This document shows, piece after piece, positions 10,134-20,559 of a stretch of 64,000 nt of DNA. The stretch covers positions 27,771,501 through 27,835,500 of the forward strand of contig BSBM01000370.1 of assembly GCA_027924585.1 (NCBI GenBank). Direction: 5' to 3'. Numbering within the stretch: the first letter of the stretch is position 1; every line of letters starts with the position of its first letter. The notes beneath the pieces are model-generated. The model was given only the letters and a program-made list of their open reading frames with translations, did no database searches and was not told the origin of the DNA. The position numbers were made by a program, and so were the translations under genes. The stretch is from Larix kaempferi. Taxonomy: Eukaryota; Streptophyta; Pinopsida; Pinales; Pinaceae.

Positions 10134-12186
10134 ATGGAAAGAGTGGAGTCTTCGAAGCGAAAGCGTAGGAGGTCATCACATTCATCGGGAATTGGTGTCC
10201 CAATTGGTAGTCAAAGGTTGTCAAATTCACCTCGGAGTTCGAGTTTATTGTAAGGGTCACAGTCATCTGATCACCAACAAGTTGATGGGGGTACAAATGA
10301 TTCCCCTTTATCTTCTGTGGGAGAGCGTCGATCTCAACCTTTTGTCGGTATGAACATTAATGTTTCTATACATGTATAATCTGTATTTTTGTTTGTTTTG
10401 AATTTTTGGACAAGGTTAACACTTGAATAAGGCTATATTTGAAGCAGAGCGAGGTTCAGAAGATGCGCGTAATTCGACAGAGCAGGAGGAAGATCAACAT
10501 AGGATTGTAGATGATGGAATAGGTGCGGGTGCAGAGCAAGGTTGCAAAGATCCTCCTAGAGCTAGGATGACATATGTTCCACTAGCTGAGGGTTGTACAC
10601 CCATATCAACTTATCCGTCTGATTTACCTGATGAGCTTCCATGGGAAGGTGTTGTGCAACAAACTATCCTTGAAAGTTGTAGATCCCACTATGACAGGTT
10701 GAACAATGATCTTTGTTCTTTGGATCTCCCTCCAGAGAGCAGACAAATTCTAGAGATTGTTTTGGGGTCATTGCAAAAATTCATTGATGCATATGAGGAA
10801 CTCGGACCAACTACGAATGGTTTTGTTCATTTGATGCAGAGGCGAAGGGACCAAGTTATGGGTCCAGACAAGTGGGAGGTTGTGAAGGAGAGAGTGACCA
10901 AAGAAAAGGCCAATTCAATGTTTAATTTCAAAGAAGGCCTTAAGCGAAATTTTTTGAAAGTGCAATATTTCAAGCATCTTCAAATTGCATATCTAATATA
11001 TGATCGGTTCTTTGTAGCTTATGGTCGATTGCCATGGAACGATGAGGTTCCCAATTATTTTGCTAGATTTTTCTATGCGGAGTTTTTTTTAAGTATGAAG
11101 CCAAACTATACTGATATTCCTTCTGAATTTTATGGAGTTGGAAAGGGTCAAATATATAATCGAAAAGGTGTTCTTAGAGACCCTACGACTCTTCGACCTC
11201 CACCCGAGATACCTCGTCCACCCAAGGTTGTGGCTTTAAGATCGGAGATGGAGCCCACATCCCAACTTTGGACAACTGCAAGGGATTCTGTAGGTGATGG
11301 TTTAGCGTCAGCTCTTGTTAGAGTAGAAGTGGGATTGGGTCGAGAGAGGGCTCGTGCTACTATTCGTCAAAAGTTTGTTTACAAGACGAATGATGAGGTA
11401 AATGGATTGAACATCGACGATCTCAGGGCTTATGCCAAGTCTTGTCGCGATATAACTTCAGATGTGTTATCCAATGACACATCGAATATGGGAGAGGTTT
11501 GTTGATTATGCTATGACAATTTATTTGATCTTTTATTATTCATTTTGAATTGAATTTTTTGTTACATAGTAATAAGTATATTAAGCAAATGTGTTTTGTT
11601 TGCAGTTTTCTAGAATGCTAAATGCACATAATTTTCGAGTCCCCACTAGTCAAAATGAAGAGTGTCTTGGAGAGGTATATTTATTATAATATTTATGCTT
11701 GAACTTGATATTTTATCTTTTTTTTTTTAATTTTAATAAATATCAATGTATCTTATTGTTAATTTGACTTATCCATGCAAGTTTCTTTAGAATCGAACTT
11801 TTTAGATGATTTACCATCTCTTGTAAGCTAATGATTTTAATTTTCTTGTTTTGGTTTTAAGTTAATTGCTTAATTTATTTTTTGTTTCTACTATGTTTTA
11901 TTCATTAACAAAATTTAAATTTTAGGGTGAAGATGTAGGTTCTTTGATGAATGTGGATATTGACACCGAGGTAATTTTGTTTAACTTGAATTGATCTCTG
12001 ATATAAGTTTAATATTTTATATTTTTTGGATTTATTTTAAAATTGTTTTAATACTTTAGGATTCATAAATTACTTTTGTACATGTTGCAGCTTGGCTCTC
12101 TTAGATCCTTTGGAGCCAAAGGGAAGACTCCGGTGGAAGAAAGTGGTGGACATGCATTCAGAGAATTTGATGTACGATTTTTTTAA
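10134..12186 (+). pseudogene. Transposon-borne plus-strand gene of unknown family, five exons, one stop
   Basis: Proposed exons are 10134-10347, 10445-11496, 11606-11674, 11926-11970 and 12091-12186. All introns have GT...AG borders, and the joined length is 492 codons with frame kept at every junction. The start has a basic run (KRKRRR) like a nuclear localisation signal, followed by a Ser-rich stretch. Exon 2 carries most of the protein: an acidic N-part, then a hydrophilic domain with aromatic patches (YFKHLQIAYLIYDRFF, PWNDEVPNYFARFFYAEFF) and a Pro-rich segment (RPPPEIPRPP). A TAA at 10251-10253 breaks exon 1; translation from a later start could bypass it. The exon 2 acceptor is the least certain. 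I do not recognise the family. By position it is the partner gene of the convergent transposase, perhaps a DNA-binding or regulatory protein of the element (inference). Confidence 0.6.
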
Positions 12187-12559
12187 TAATTGAATTGTTC
12201 TTTCATATATAAGTTTAATATTTTAATATCTTGAATTTAGTTTAAAATTGTTTAAATAATTTATGATATTCATAATTTGTTTTTATACATGTTGTAAGCC
12301 GAGTTGAGTCCAAGGGAAGGTCCTAGTGGAAAGATATTGGTCCAGATGGATAGTGGTTCAAACTTTTTTGTTTTTGTTGATATATATATATATTGTAGTT
12401 GTTTTGGACATCAAGGGTATTTATTTTTTTATTATACATATATGTACATTGAACTCACATGTTCATGAACTTTTTTTTTGGATTATATATGAGTACATGT
12501 TAATTATTTGTCATTTGGTAAAATGTTTAGAATATGTTTTGCATGAATGTTTAAAATGT

Positions 12560-13130
12560 TAAGAATGAATGTTTGGAACTTTTGATAGGTGCAATCTAAA
12601 GTTAGGAAATGTTGAATGCTGAGAATCAATGTTATGGAAGAATTAATGTTGGGAAAGAATGAATGGGAGATGTCAGGAATGTTTAAAATGTTAATCTAAA
12701 GTTAGGAAATGTTGAATGTTGAGAATGGATGTTATGGTAAGAATGAATGTTGGGAAAAAAATGAATGAGAGGTGTCAAAAATGTTTAAAATGTTAAGAAT
12801 GAATGTTTGAAACATTTGATAGGTGCAATTTAAAGTTAGAAAATGTTGAATTTGTTAAAAATGTTCAATTTGTTATGTTGAGAATGAATGTTATGGAAAA
12901 AATGAATGTTGAGAAAGTGTTGAATCATAAGAATGAAGGTTTAAAATGTTAAGAAATGGATGTTACCAACGTTGAAAATGTTAATAAATGAATTTGTTAT
13001 CAAAGTTTTAGGAAGTTTAAGAATGTTGTACCTGATATGAATATTTAAGAATGAATGAATGTTAGGAATGATAGGAATTTTTGATAGAAATATGAAGTTT
13101 TAATAGGTTCAATATCCTAATGTTATGAAT
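12560..13130 (+). repeat. Degenerate GAATGTT-rich repeat
   Basis: Irregular tandem copies built on (A/G)GAATGAATGTT, AAATGTTAA and GTTAGGAAATGTTGAATG fill this stretch just downstream of the plus-strand gene. Larger units of about 120 bp repeat imperfectly (for example at 12540-12680 and 12690-12800). No reading frame survives. Confidence 0.75.
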
Positions 13131-13180
13131 GAAAATCTATGAATTGTTTGATACAAGTTTCAATCTTTTGGTCGTTTGAT

Positions 13181-13304
13181 CGATATGATGTTGCATATGT
13201 AAATTTTAAATTTTAACTAATGTTTTTCATATGTTCATTGTTCGATATGATGTTGCATATGTAAATTTCAAATTTTAACTAATGTTTTTCATATGTTCAT
13301 TGTG
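13181..13304 (+). repeat. 62-bp tandem duplication
   Basis: CGATATGATGTTGCATATG starts at 13181 and again at 13243. The two units differ at very few positions. The second unit ends next to a CAG|GTAC sequence that looks like a splice site, but no exon could be tied to it. Confidence 0.85.
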
Positions 13305-13342
13305 CAGGTACTTTGTAGTTCGTGAATTTCTAAATGTTGCTG

Positions 13343-13574
13343 AAATCATGGCAAATTGGGATAAATGATTTTTTGTTTTTTAATCACAAGTGAGGATTTT
13401 CGGATTGTGAAGTTTATGCTTAGTTAGAGCAATGAATTTTAGACAACAATTCGATGAATTTTTATCGATTTGTTGTAAATAATCATTGCTCTAATTTAGC
13501 ATAATCTTCACAGTCCAGGAATTCTCGTTTGTGATTAAAAATCAAATGATCGTTATCTCCATTTGCCATGATTT
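13343..13574. repeat. Long foldback hairpin between the two convergent transposon genes
   Basis: The left arm (13343-13449, starting AAATCATGGCAAAT) and the right arm (13470-13574, ending ATTTGCCATGATTT) are inverted copies with scattered mismatches. The centre adds a short TCGAT/ATCGA stem with a loop of about 8 bases. The whole forms one stem of about 110 bp. It sits between the end of the plus gene (12186) and the end of the transposase gene (14278). It may be a foldback MITE, or a hairpin that yields small RNAs if transcribed. No TIR-flanking duplication was seen. Confidence 0.85.
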
Positions 13575-14277
13575 TAGTTATGTGAACTTACATGTGAGAG
13601 ATATATTATTTTTGTGCAACAATCATTTATTTAAAAACTGTATAGATTAACAACTTGTTTTAAAAAACTCATCCAGATCATATTTATGGTGAAGTACATT
13701 AGAGAAACATGTTCAATGGATAAAAAGAATACAAAATTTAGTAAGTTTTTTGGTGATTTTTCATTGGCATCAATCAATCAAAAGTAAAAATTCGGGGCGG
13801 AGTGTGGGGATAGCCACATCTGTTATCTCATCCCTTAAGTGATCTAATAGACATATGGAGACCCGAAAAAAGTACTTTTGAATTACCAAATAATTTTTGA
13901 ATTCATTTTTAAGCATGTTAAAATACAACCATTTAAACTCTTATGCTAGTTGTCATTCAATATAATATTCATAAAAATTCAATGAAAAATATATTGTACA
14001 CAACAGTTGTGACACATGGACAAAAAATATATTGTACACAACAATTGACATGGAAAAAAAATAGATCAATTCATTTTTGATAAATAGTTAAAAACATCAC
14101 AATGGAATGCCATCCTCAATTATCCGTTCATGGTCACATATGGATAGTTTCCATTTTTTGGTTTTTAACTGTTTTTTTTATGGAACTTGTACCAACCTTA
14201 TTCGAGATGCACATACTAAATGACTATACTGACAACATATAACATCGGGCTCATAATCTTGAAAGTAGACATAATTT

Positions 14278-17225
14278 TTAGTCATATGCGTCTGCTGAAA
14301 AAAAATAGCCTTTTAAAATGATGGATCCTTTCTCGTATGTAAATCCGTTGTCATTGTAGTCCTCCAATAACTTCATTTTTCCTTTAGTGCATCGCATCAA
14401 ATAATATTTCACATTTTCGTTGTTGTCTAAAGGTGCAATCACAGCGAAAACATCTCCTGCGCAAATTACAATTGATGTTAGCATTTTTAAATCAATTAAA
14501 TTGACTATACTTATGGCGATGGACAAGAATAAACAACTAACTTAAAAGTCAAGTAAGTTCATTACCTTCTCTAACAAGATCTGAAATTCTATCGCTATCA
14601 GATGATATTGCTATTTCTTCTGATTCTAATTCTTCTACACTTGCCAGTGGCATTTTTCCTTTTGGATTAATCTCTGTGTGTTTCCAAGCTTTTACGTAGT
14701 TGTTTGTTATGTTTTCACAAACTTTTGTAGATTCAACATTTTCAGTGCAAATATGACAAAAGCATGATTGCTTTCTACTATCAAATGCAAACATGTTTTT
14801 GAATGATTTTGTTTGAATAGAGTGAAGATCTCTAGTCCCATGTATGGTGCTAGCGTCAAATGGTATTGATTTATTTATATCTTGGACCCCAACAAGCCAA
14901 AAAAATCTACACAATAAATGATGAATCACTTTCAAAGAACAACTTTTAATGTTAGTGTACATGTAATTAAATGCTAGTGTACATTTTTTTAAATTTCAAG
15001 AAATAATATAAATTAGTGTACATACCTGCGCACATCTTTTGATTATTGATTATAATCATGGCTTAGATTTAATTGACACCATTGGAAAACCTTTGCAGCA
15101 AAATGAAACCATGCAGAAGAATAGTTCATTTGCCATCTTTGAAGTGCTCTTTTTACGCATGTTCCTGCACCATCATGTTCACCTTTTCCATGTCCAGTTT
15201 CAAAGAAATTCCAGCGATGTTTAATGTTTAACGCTTTATGAAGTCGACATAACAAAAAAAATGATCATGAAGATTTAAATTGACCCGCACATCCATCAGA
15301 CCATATCCAATGTTCCTTGAATTTAACTTCACGTTTTTTCAATGAATCATAGAAAATATTTTCTATACAATGTTGAACAAAATGTGTATTGTGTGTACGA
15401 TCATCGCTGATATAGAAGTGATATTCTTTAATCACATCTCGATTGTCACATGTGCTTTCAATGCCATCAACATCCTGTTGAGAATGTCTATATACAACAT
15501 AGACAAATATCGAAACTTGGTCAGAGTGATAGTATTCACTTTGTATCTCTTTTTGTGCAGCAAATGTATAGTTTTCAGCAAAATCAACCACGGACAAAAT
15601 TGTTTCGAGTGGAAAAATTTCACGAGACTGTTTGAATTGAAGATCTTGCCATCGTGCTCTATGTGAATGCTGGGTGTATTTATAAATTTTGCTTTCAAAT
15701 TTTTTGAGAAAATCTGTCACGCATATCTTGTCTTCTAGCAAATCAATTCTTTTGGAATGTGAATCACTAGAACTTGTACTATAATTGATGTATTCGTATC
15801 TCCTCCAATCAACATTTACATTTGACAACAATTGATCATTATCGATAGGATATTTATTATGGAATAGCACCAGATTTCCACAATGATGACAATGTTTTCC
15901 ATTGACACATTTCTTTGAATAAAATACTTCATCGTGATTTCTCTCACATAAAATTTGATATATGAATTCACGTATTGTGGGCGGAGGTGGTGAATTTGAC
16001 CAAAACATTTTACCAAATTCAAGAAACGTGTCATAATATAACTGAAATTGCACATGATAACAGCAACAACATGTATCACGTATAGTAATAGGTCTAACAT
16101 ACCATGGTTTTTGTTGCACAAATGTAGTGATTGATATATTAATTCCACAATGATCTTCCTTGAATTTATTGAACAATTGTATTTGTGTCATGTCTATTAT
16201 ATGTTTCGGTTGGCTTTCATATACATTTCGTGATATTCTTTTGTGTATCACATCTCTTGAATTTGGTGAAATTTGAGCATGTTCCAACCAATATTCTCGT
16301 ACAATATCTTTAACACTTGCTCCCAATCTATCTTTGTAAGGTTGTTTACAAATAATTGCCCAGCAAGCAAGTTCATTATTTTCATCTATTTGCATTCTGA
16401 ATTTGCTATGTTTGTATAATGTCTTTCTTGATGTTCCAACTGTTTTTTCTAGTTCTGTTGTCAAATGCTTTTGTTTAGTACTAGCTGAAAGAATTGTTGT
16501 ATGAATTGCTTTACGTGCAGCACTGATATCTTTTTTCCTAGATTTTCCAAAATTTTTTATTGCATCACCTATATTTTCCATCACATTTTGTTTCAATTTC
16601 GACTCTTTTGTCGCCTTGTGAATACCCAATAATGATGTAGCACCTTCTAACTTCTTGGACACTAATAAACATCTCAAAATTTGTGCTTGTCCTGCTATTG
16701 AGTAATCCTTGAGAACTTCATCATAAAATTTTGTAGCACGATATCGTGCAACATGTATTGGTAGTTTTTCTCCATATTTGTCGCAATCAATGTCTTCTAA
16801 CATTTCATCATCAATGGTGAAAGTACCTATACATCAAGTTAAATTTAATTTAACATATATCCAAAAATAAAATTTATTATAAAAAAATGAATTTAGAAAA
16901 TATATGATATATACATACCAGATCCAATTTCTGGATCTTGAACTTGATATTCAATATTGACTTCATCGACATTAGCATGTAAATCACTATTTACATCTTC
17001 TACAATGGTCTCTTCAACTTCAATTTGTTCTTCTTGTACTCTATTTTCAATTTCCATTTCCTCAACATTATCATATAAATATGTATTTATATCTTCAATA
17101 ATTCTCTCTTCCGTTTCGGCAACCCTTTGTTTTTTGGCAATATATCTAAGTTTTTGTTTTTCTTTATTACCATCATCATCACGTTTACGATCACCTTTTT
17201 TTTTACGTTTTCTCTTATTGCCCAT
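14278..17225 (-). pseudogene. DDE-like transposase gene, four exons, two in-frame stops
   Basis: Minus-strand exons 17225-16919, 16826-15026, 14906-14566 and 14456-14278 join with GT...AG introns into 876 codons including the stop, in frame throughout. The N-terminus is strongly basic (GNKRKRKKKGDRKR). A Cys/His-rich zone near residues 350-420 (DTCCCCYH, CVNGKHCHHCG) suggests zinc binding. The catalytic-type motifs follow: VDFAENYTF (Asp about 517), WSDGCAGQFKS (Asp about 613) and GHGKGEHDGAG (acidic residues about 652-654), then GTRDLHS in exon 3. A TGA at 15265-15267 lies just after the second motif and a TAA at 15043-15045 near the exon 2 end; both sit in otherwise continuous, motif-bearing sequence, so they are recent lesions. 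I recall the same motif order from repeat proteins in animal genomes, with DFAENY, SDG..AQYKN and SHGK...DG(I/V)GG. Assignment as a transposase is inference from motifs plus location inside a TIR element. Confidence 0.8.
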
Positions 17226-18371
17226 GATTGTTTAATCTATAGATAATAAATTAAATAATCATTACTTTATAGTAAAAATAAATAAATTAAGATTTAAAAA
17301 CATTTACGGAATTTATAAAAACATGAATTGAAATTTACTTCACCTTATAAAAATCTTGTAAGAGTCTTTTGAAGAAGATCTCTTTGGAATTAAATTTCCT
17401 TTGAAAAAACTCTTTAAACAAAAATCTTCTTTGAAAAAAACCTTCTTTGAAAGAAATAAGAAACTCCCTGACAATAAATCAACTATCCATTGGAAAATAA
17501 TAAGAACACCTTATAAATAAATCTTCTTTGTAAAAACCATTGGAAAAAAAAAAACTATTTGAAAAAATATTTAGGAAAAAAGCCACCAGGAAAAAATACT
17601 TTGAAAAAAAACTTATTTGTAAACATATCTTGGAAAAAACCCTTGTAAAGAAATGACTTATTTGTAAAAATACTTTGAGTAAACAACTCTTTGAAAAAAC
17701 TCCTTTCAAAGAAATAAGAAGTGCAAAACTACTTTGGAAAAAAACCATTTGCAAAATACCTTAGCAAAAAAACTATTTGAAAAAACCCCTTTCAAATAAA
17801 TAAGAAGTGTAAAACTACTTTGGAAAAAAACCATTTACAAAATACCTTAGCAGAACAACTATTTGAAAAAACCCCTTTCAAAGAAATAAGAAGTGCAAAA
17901 TTATCTTGGAAAAAAACCATTTGTAAATTACCTTTCCGAAACAACTCTTTGAAAAAATCCCTTTCAAAGAAATAAGAAAGAAAAATACATTTTTTTTACA
18001 AAAATACTTTGGAATAAACACTCTTTAAATACAACCCTTGGAAAGAACCTCCTTAGAAAGAAACATTCTTTGCATAAACCACTTTGCAAACATGTTTAAG
18101 AAAAGAAATATTTTGAAAAAACTCTTTGCAAATATGCCTTAGAAAAAAAACTCCTTTACAAAAATGCCTTACAAAAAAACTCCTTCAATGTGCCTTTTGG
18201 AAAAAAAAAGAAGAAACATACCTTGTAAAAACCTCATTTTGCAAAAAATGTCTTCTTTGAAAACCTTTTCAAAATTAGTTTGACAAGAAATATGCGAAAT
18301 TAAAACATGCGAAAATAATGAATCAATTTAGGTTTATTTATACAAGTATAGAAAACATAATTTATTTATTT
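17226..18371. repeat. A-rich tandem array upstream of the transposase gene
   Basis: From about 17340 to 18290 the sequence consists of degenerate units built on CTTTGAAAAAACTCCTTTC, AAAGAAATAAGAAGTGC and TTGGAAAAAAACCATTTGC. The clearest higher-order unit is about 87 bp and is repeated three times between 17700 and 17960. The array lies directly 5' of the transposase start, so it probably contains or replaces the promoter region. Confidence 0.8.
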
Positions 18372-18504
18372 TTTCGGTCGACGAGATTTTTTTTCCGTTT
18401 CATTATTCGGTCGAATAACCTTTGCTGTAATTGACGGTGCCGTTATGGAAAAATGTTATTCGGGCGAATAATTATTCGTCTAAACAATTATTCGGCCGAA
18501 TAAT
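18372..18504. repeat. Right subterminal TTCGGCCGAA cluster
   Basis: Copies or variants occur at 18372 (TTCGGTCGAC), 18404 (ATTCGGTCGAATAA), about 18457 (ATTCGGGCGAATAATT) and 18489 (TTATTCGGCCGAATAAT). They mirror the left cluster. An 800-bp AT-rich stretch with no reading frame follows before the right end. Confidence 0.8.
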
Positions 18505-19311
18505 CTCTGAAACATGGAAGCTTCACAATTCTGCAGAATTTTCAGGTTTCTCCATTTTCGGAAGGGAAAAACCACCTCTTACACAACAAAACGAATGTCA
18601 GACTTGATACTATTAGGTTCATCATTGAATCTACTTTACGTGGGTATAGATTTTGTAGTATATAAATAAGAATTGATATTTTTTATGTTTTATTTTCGTA
18701 ACATGTGTCGAGTTTGGATTCATCTCTTTAAAAAAACGGTGAAAAGAAAAATCCATAACTTTAAAAATACACCACCAAAAAAATTGAAAAAAATGTGGGA
18801 ATCTTAATTGGCGTGTTTACTTCAAAAGGGTGTTCGTAGATTTTTTAATTTTTAGAGCCGATTGAGATAAAAGTGGCGCAACAAAAAAGATATTGAAAAT
18901 CAACTGAGTTTCCCCATTGATCGACTTTACAAAAATATAATAATTAGTATATAGATCCATTGGTTACAAACTTAGAGTCAGGCACTAGTACATTGTGTGT
19001 AGATTGTCGTAGCATTTTTTGTTTTTGCAAAAAACAAGTCTAACAACGATTTTAGTGGTGCAACAAATCATAACTATTTTGTAGTCTTTTCATTTTATAA
19101 GAACACACTGTCAAACATTTGCGAAATCGACATATCAAATCTCAATAAAAAAAATTGAAAAAATTATGAATAGAAAGCTAACATAATTCTCTAAAAGTTT
19201 TCTTTTTACTGCAAAGTGAAATTTTAAACAAAAATATCACTTTTGTTCGCCCGAAGTTGAAAAACATGAAAAAACCAGAATTATTTTCTCACGAGACCCC
19301 CCAAAATAGAC

Positions 19312-19333
19312 ACCCATCTTCATTATTTCACCC
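19312..19333 (-). repeat. Right terminal inverted repeat
   Basis: Ends ATTATTTCACCC on the plus strand; on the minus strand it begins GGGTGAAATAATGAAGATGG and matches the left end at 17 of 22 positions. Gag sequence resumes directly after it. Confidence 0.7.
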
Positions 19334-19337
19334 ATTA

Positions 19338-19672
19338 TCTGACTGAGTTTGCTTCTTTAAATAAAATAGATATAGAACATGTTGTGGATTTTAATAGAAT
19401 ATTTAACAAATTATACAACAAGATTCGTGTGGACATCAAACTATCTCAAGCAGCATCAAAGGTCACCTATGCTGGGGCTTTTGATTCAAACCTTGTAATG
19501 ATGCTTAGGGAAAGAATGCCAACAACCTTACTCATCATGCAATATGATGCAATAGATGTTGAAGGAAACATGACCGCTTTAGAAAAAATGAATCCTAGAC
19601 AAGATCAAGAGGAAATTGATAAAAGAAAATAGAGAGATGAGGTGAAGACATATAACAAGCTTCCTAGGCATA
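19338..19672 (+). pseudogene. Ty3/gypsy-like gag, 3' part, resuming after the transposon
   Basis: The frame reads LTEFASLNKI, then FNRIFNKLYNKIR, TYAGAFDSNL and LRERMPTTLLIMQ, the expected order for the second half of the plant retrotransposon gag domain whose first half ends at 7482. Lys/Glu-rich sequence follows up to a TAG at 19630-19632. The remainder is cut off by the LTR that starts at 19673. The two halves differ by about one base in frame across the insertion, which fits the general decay of this gene. Confidence 0.8.
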
Positions 19673-19997
19673 TGCGTTAGTATATACTCATGGATTTGGA
19701 GGATTGAATGAAAAAACCTAGACAAACTTCAATCATTAGGATCTAAGTTCGTCTTGGTGAAAAAAACACTCCATAGAAGTACTAAGACAAGTGACCCATT
19801 TGGGCTAGACCTTTTACACATATAATAGGATGTCATGTCATTTTACAATCATCATGTTTTTCCATTGGCAAAAGAGATGTACAAGATAAAAAAACAAGGA
19901 CTAGAAGAGTGCATGAGTTGAATCATGGAACTGAGGGTTCGCTAGGTCTTTGTCATCTTCTGTTTGCTAATAATCTTGTGCTAACTGGGAATTAACA
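19673..19997 (+). repeat. Left LTR of the 6.8-kb element
   Basis: Aligns with 26163-26488 over its whole length: CTCATGGATTTGGAGGATTG, GTGACCCATTTGGGC, ACATATAATAGGATGTCATG and AACAAGGACTAGAA occur in the same order in both copies. Confidence 0.8.
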
Positions 19998-20559
19998 ACT
20001 GGATCGATATGGGGATGAATGCTTGATCTTTGAAAAGCATGCAAGGACTCTAGAATCTTCAACATGTGATTTTCCAAATCGACCATCTCCCCATGAAAAC
20101 ATAAGTAGTACATGAAATCATTTGAATACCATCAATAAAAATATCAAATGCATATAAGAAAAATGAAAATAACAATCCTAGTGTTCACGCTAAAGAGCCT
20201 ATTCATCCTACACTATTCTACTACATGAGATGGAACAATCACTAAGTGAAATCATAAAGACAATGTAATCAAATGCTCATTTTATCAATGCCACATAATC
20301 TTTCCTTGTATTTGGTTACCATAAAAAACAAGGATAGGCTCATCATTAAGTAAATATGAGTAAAAAAATGCATGACGTGATGAGTGGAAGAAAGTATGAA
20401 ATCATGAGCATATACAAGGGTGCCAAAACCATGATAAGAATAGTATGTATGTCCACATGCTTGCTCTATCCATTCTTGAACAAGGCTAACGTGACAGTCC
20501 ATCTTCCAAGCATGCAACTTCATCCAAGGTATTACCAAGCAACAAGGGATTAAAAGGTT

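Larger units (their letters stand above)
7487..19333. mobile_element. 11.85-kb DNA transposon with inverted ends, DDE-like transposase and a second gene
   Basis: This block splits a gag gene and is bounded by imperfect terminal inverted repeats (pattern GGGTRAAA...TGAAGRTGGGT, about 17 of 22 positions matching). Inside, left to right: subterminal TTCGGCCGAA cluster (7551-7832), GTTCATGAAC palindrome arrays (8706-8957 and 9175-9341), a ~398-bp tandem duplication (9391-10117), a plus-strand gene of five exons (10134-12186), a GAATGTT-rich repeat (12560-13130), a long hairpin (13343-13574), a minus-strand transposase gene of four exons (17225-14278), an A-rich tandem array (17340-18290), and a second TTCGGCCGAA cluster (18372-18504). 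Both genes carry stops, so this copy is not autonomous as it stands. I cannot assign it to a named superfamily from sequence alone. Confidence 0.85.

Noticed and set aside
12187-12562. Extra 3' exon of the partner gene (frame at about 12301-12420)
   Set aside because: An open frame follows an AG, but its phase does not match the preceding donor, and the protein quickly becomes low-complexity. A natural stop at 12184-12186 is simpler.
15370-15698. Open frames overlapping the transposase
   Set aside because: They are out-of-frame shadows of exon 2 on the plus and minus strands.
18540-18600. Right end of the 11.85-kb transposon at about 18590
   Set aside because: The motif similarity to the left end is real, but gag resumes only at 19338, and the 19312-19333 ends match the outermost left bases better and have ATTA flanks. 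Kept only as an open finding.
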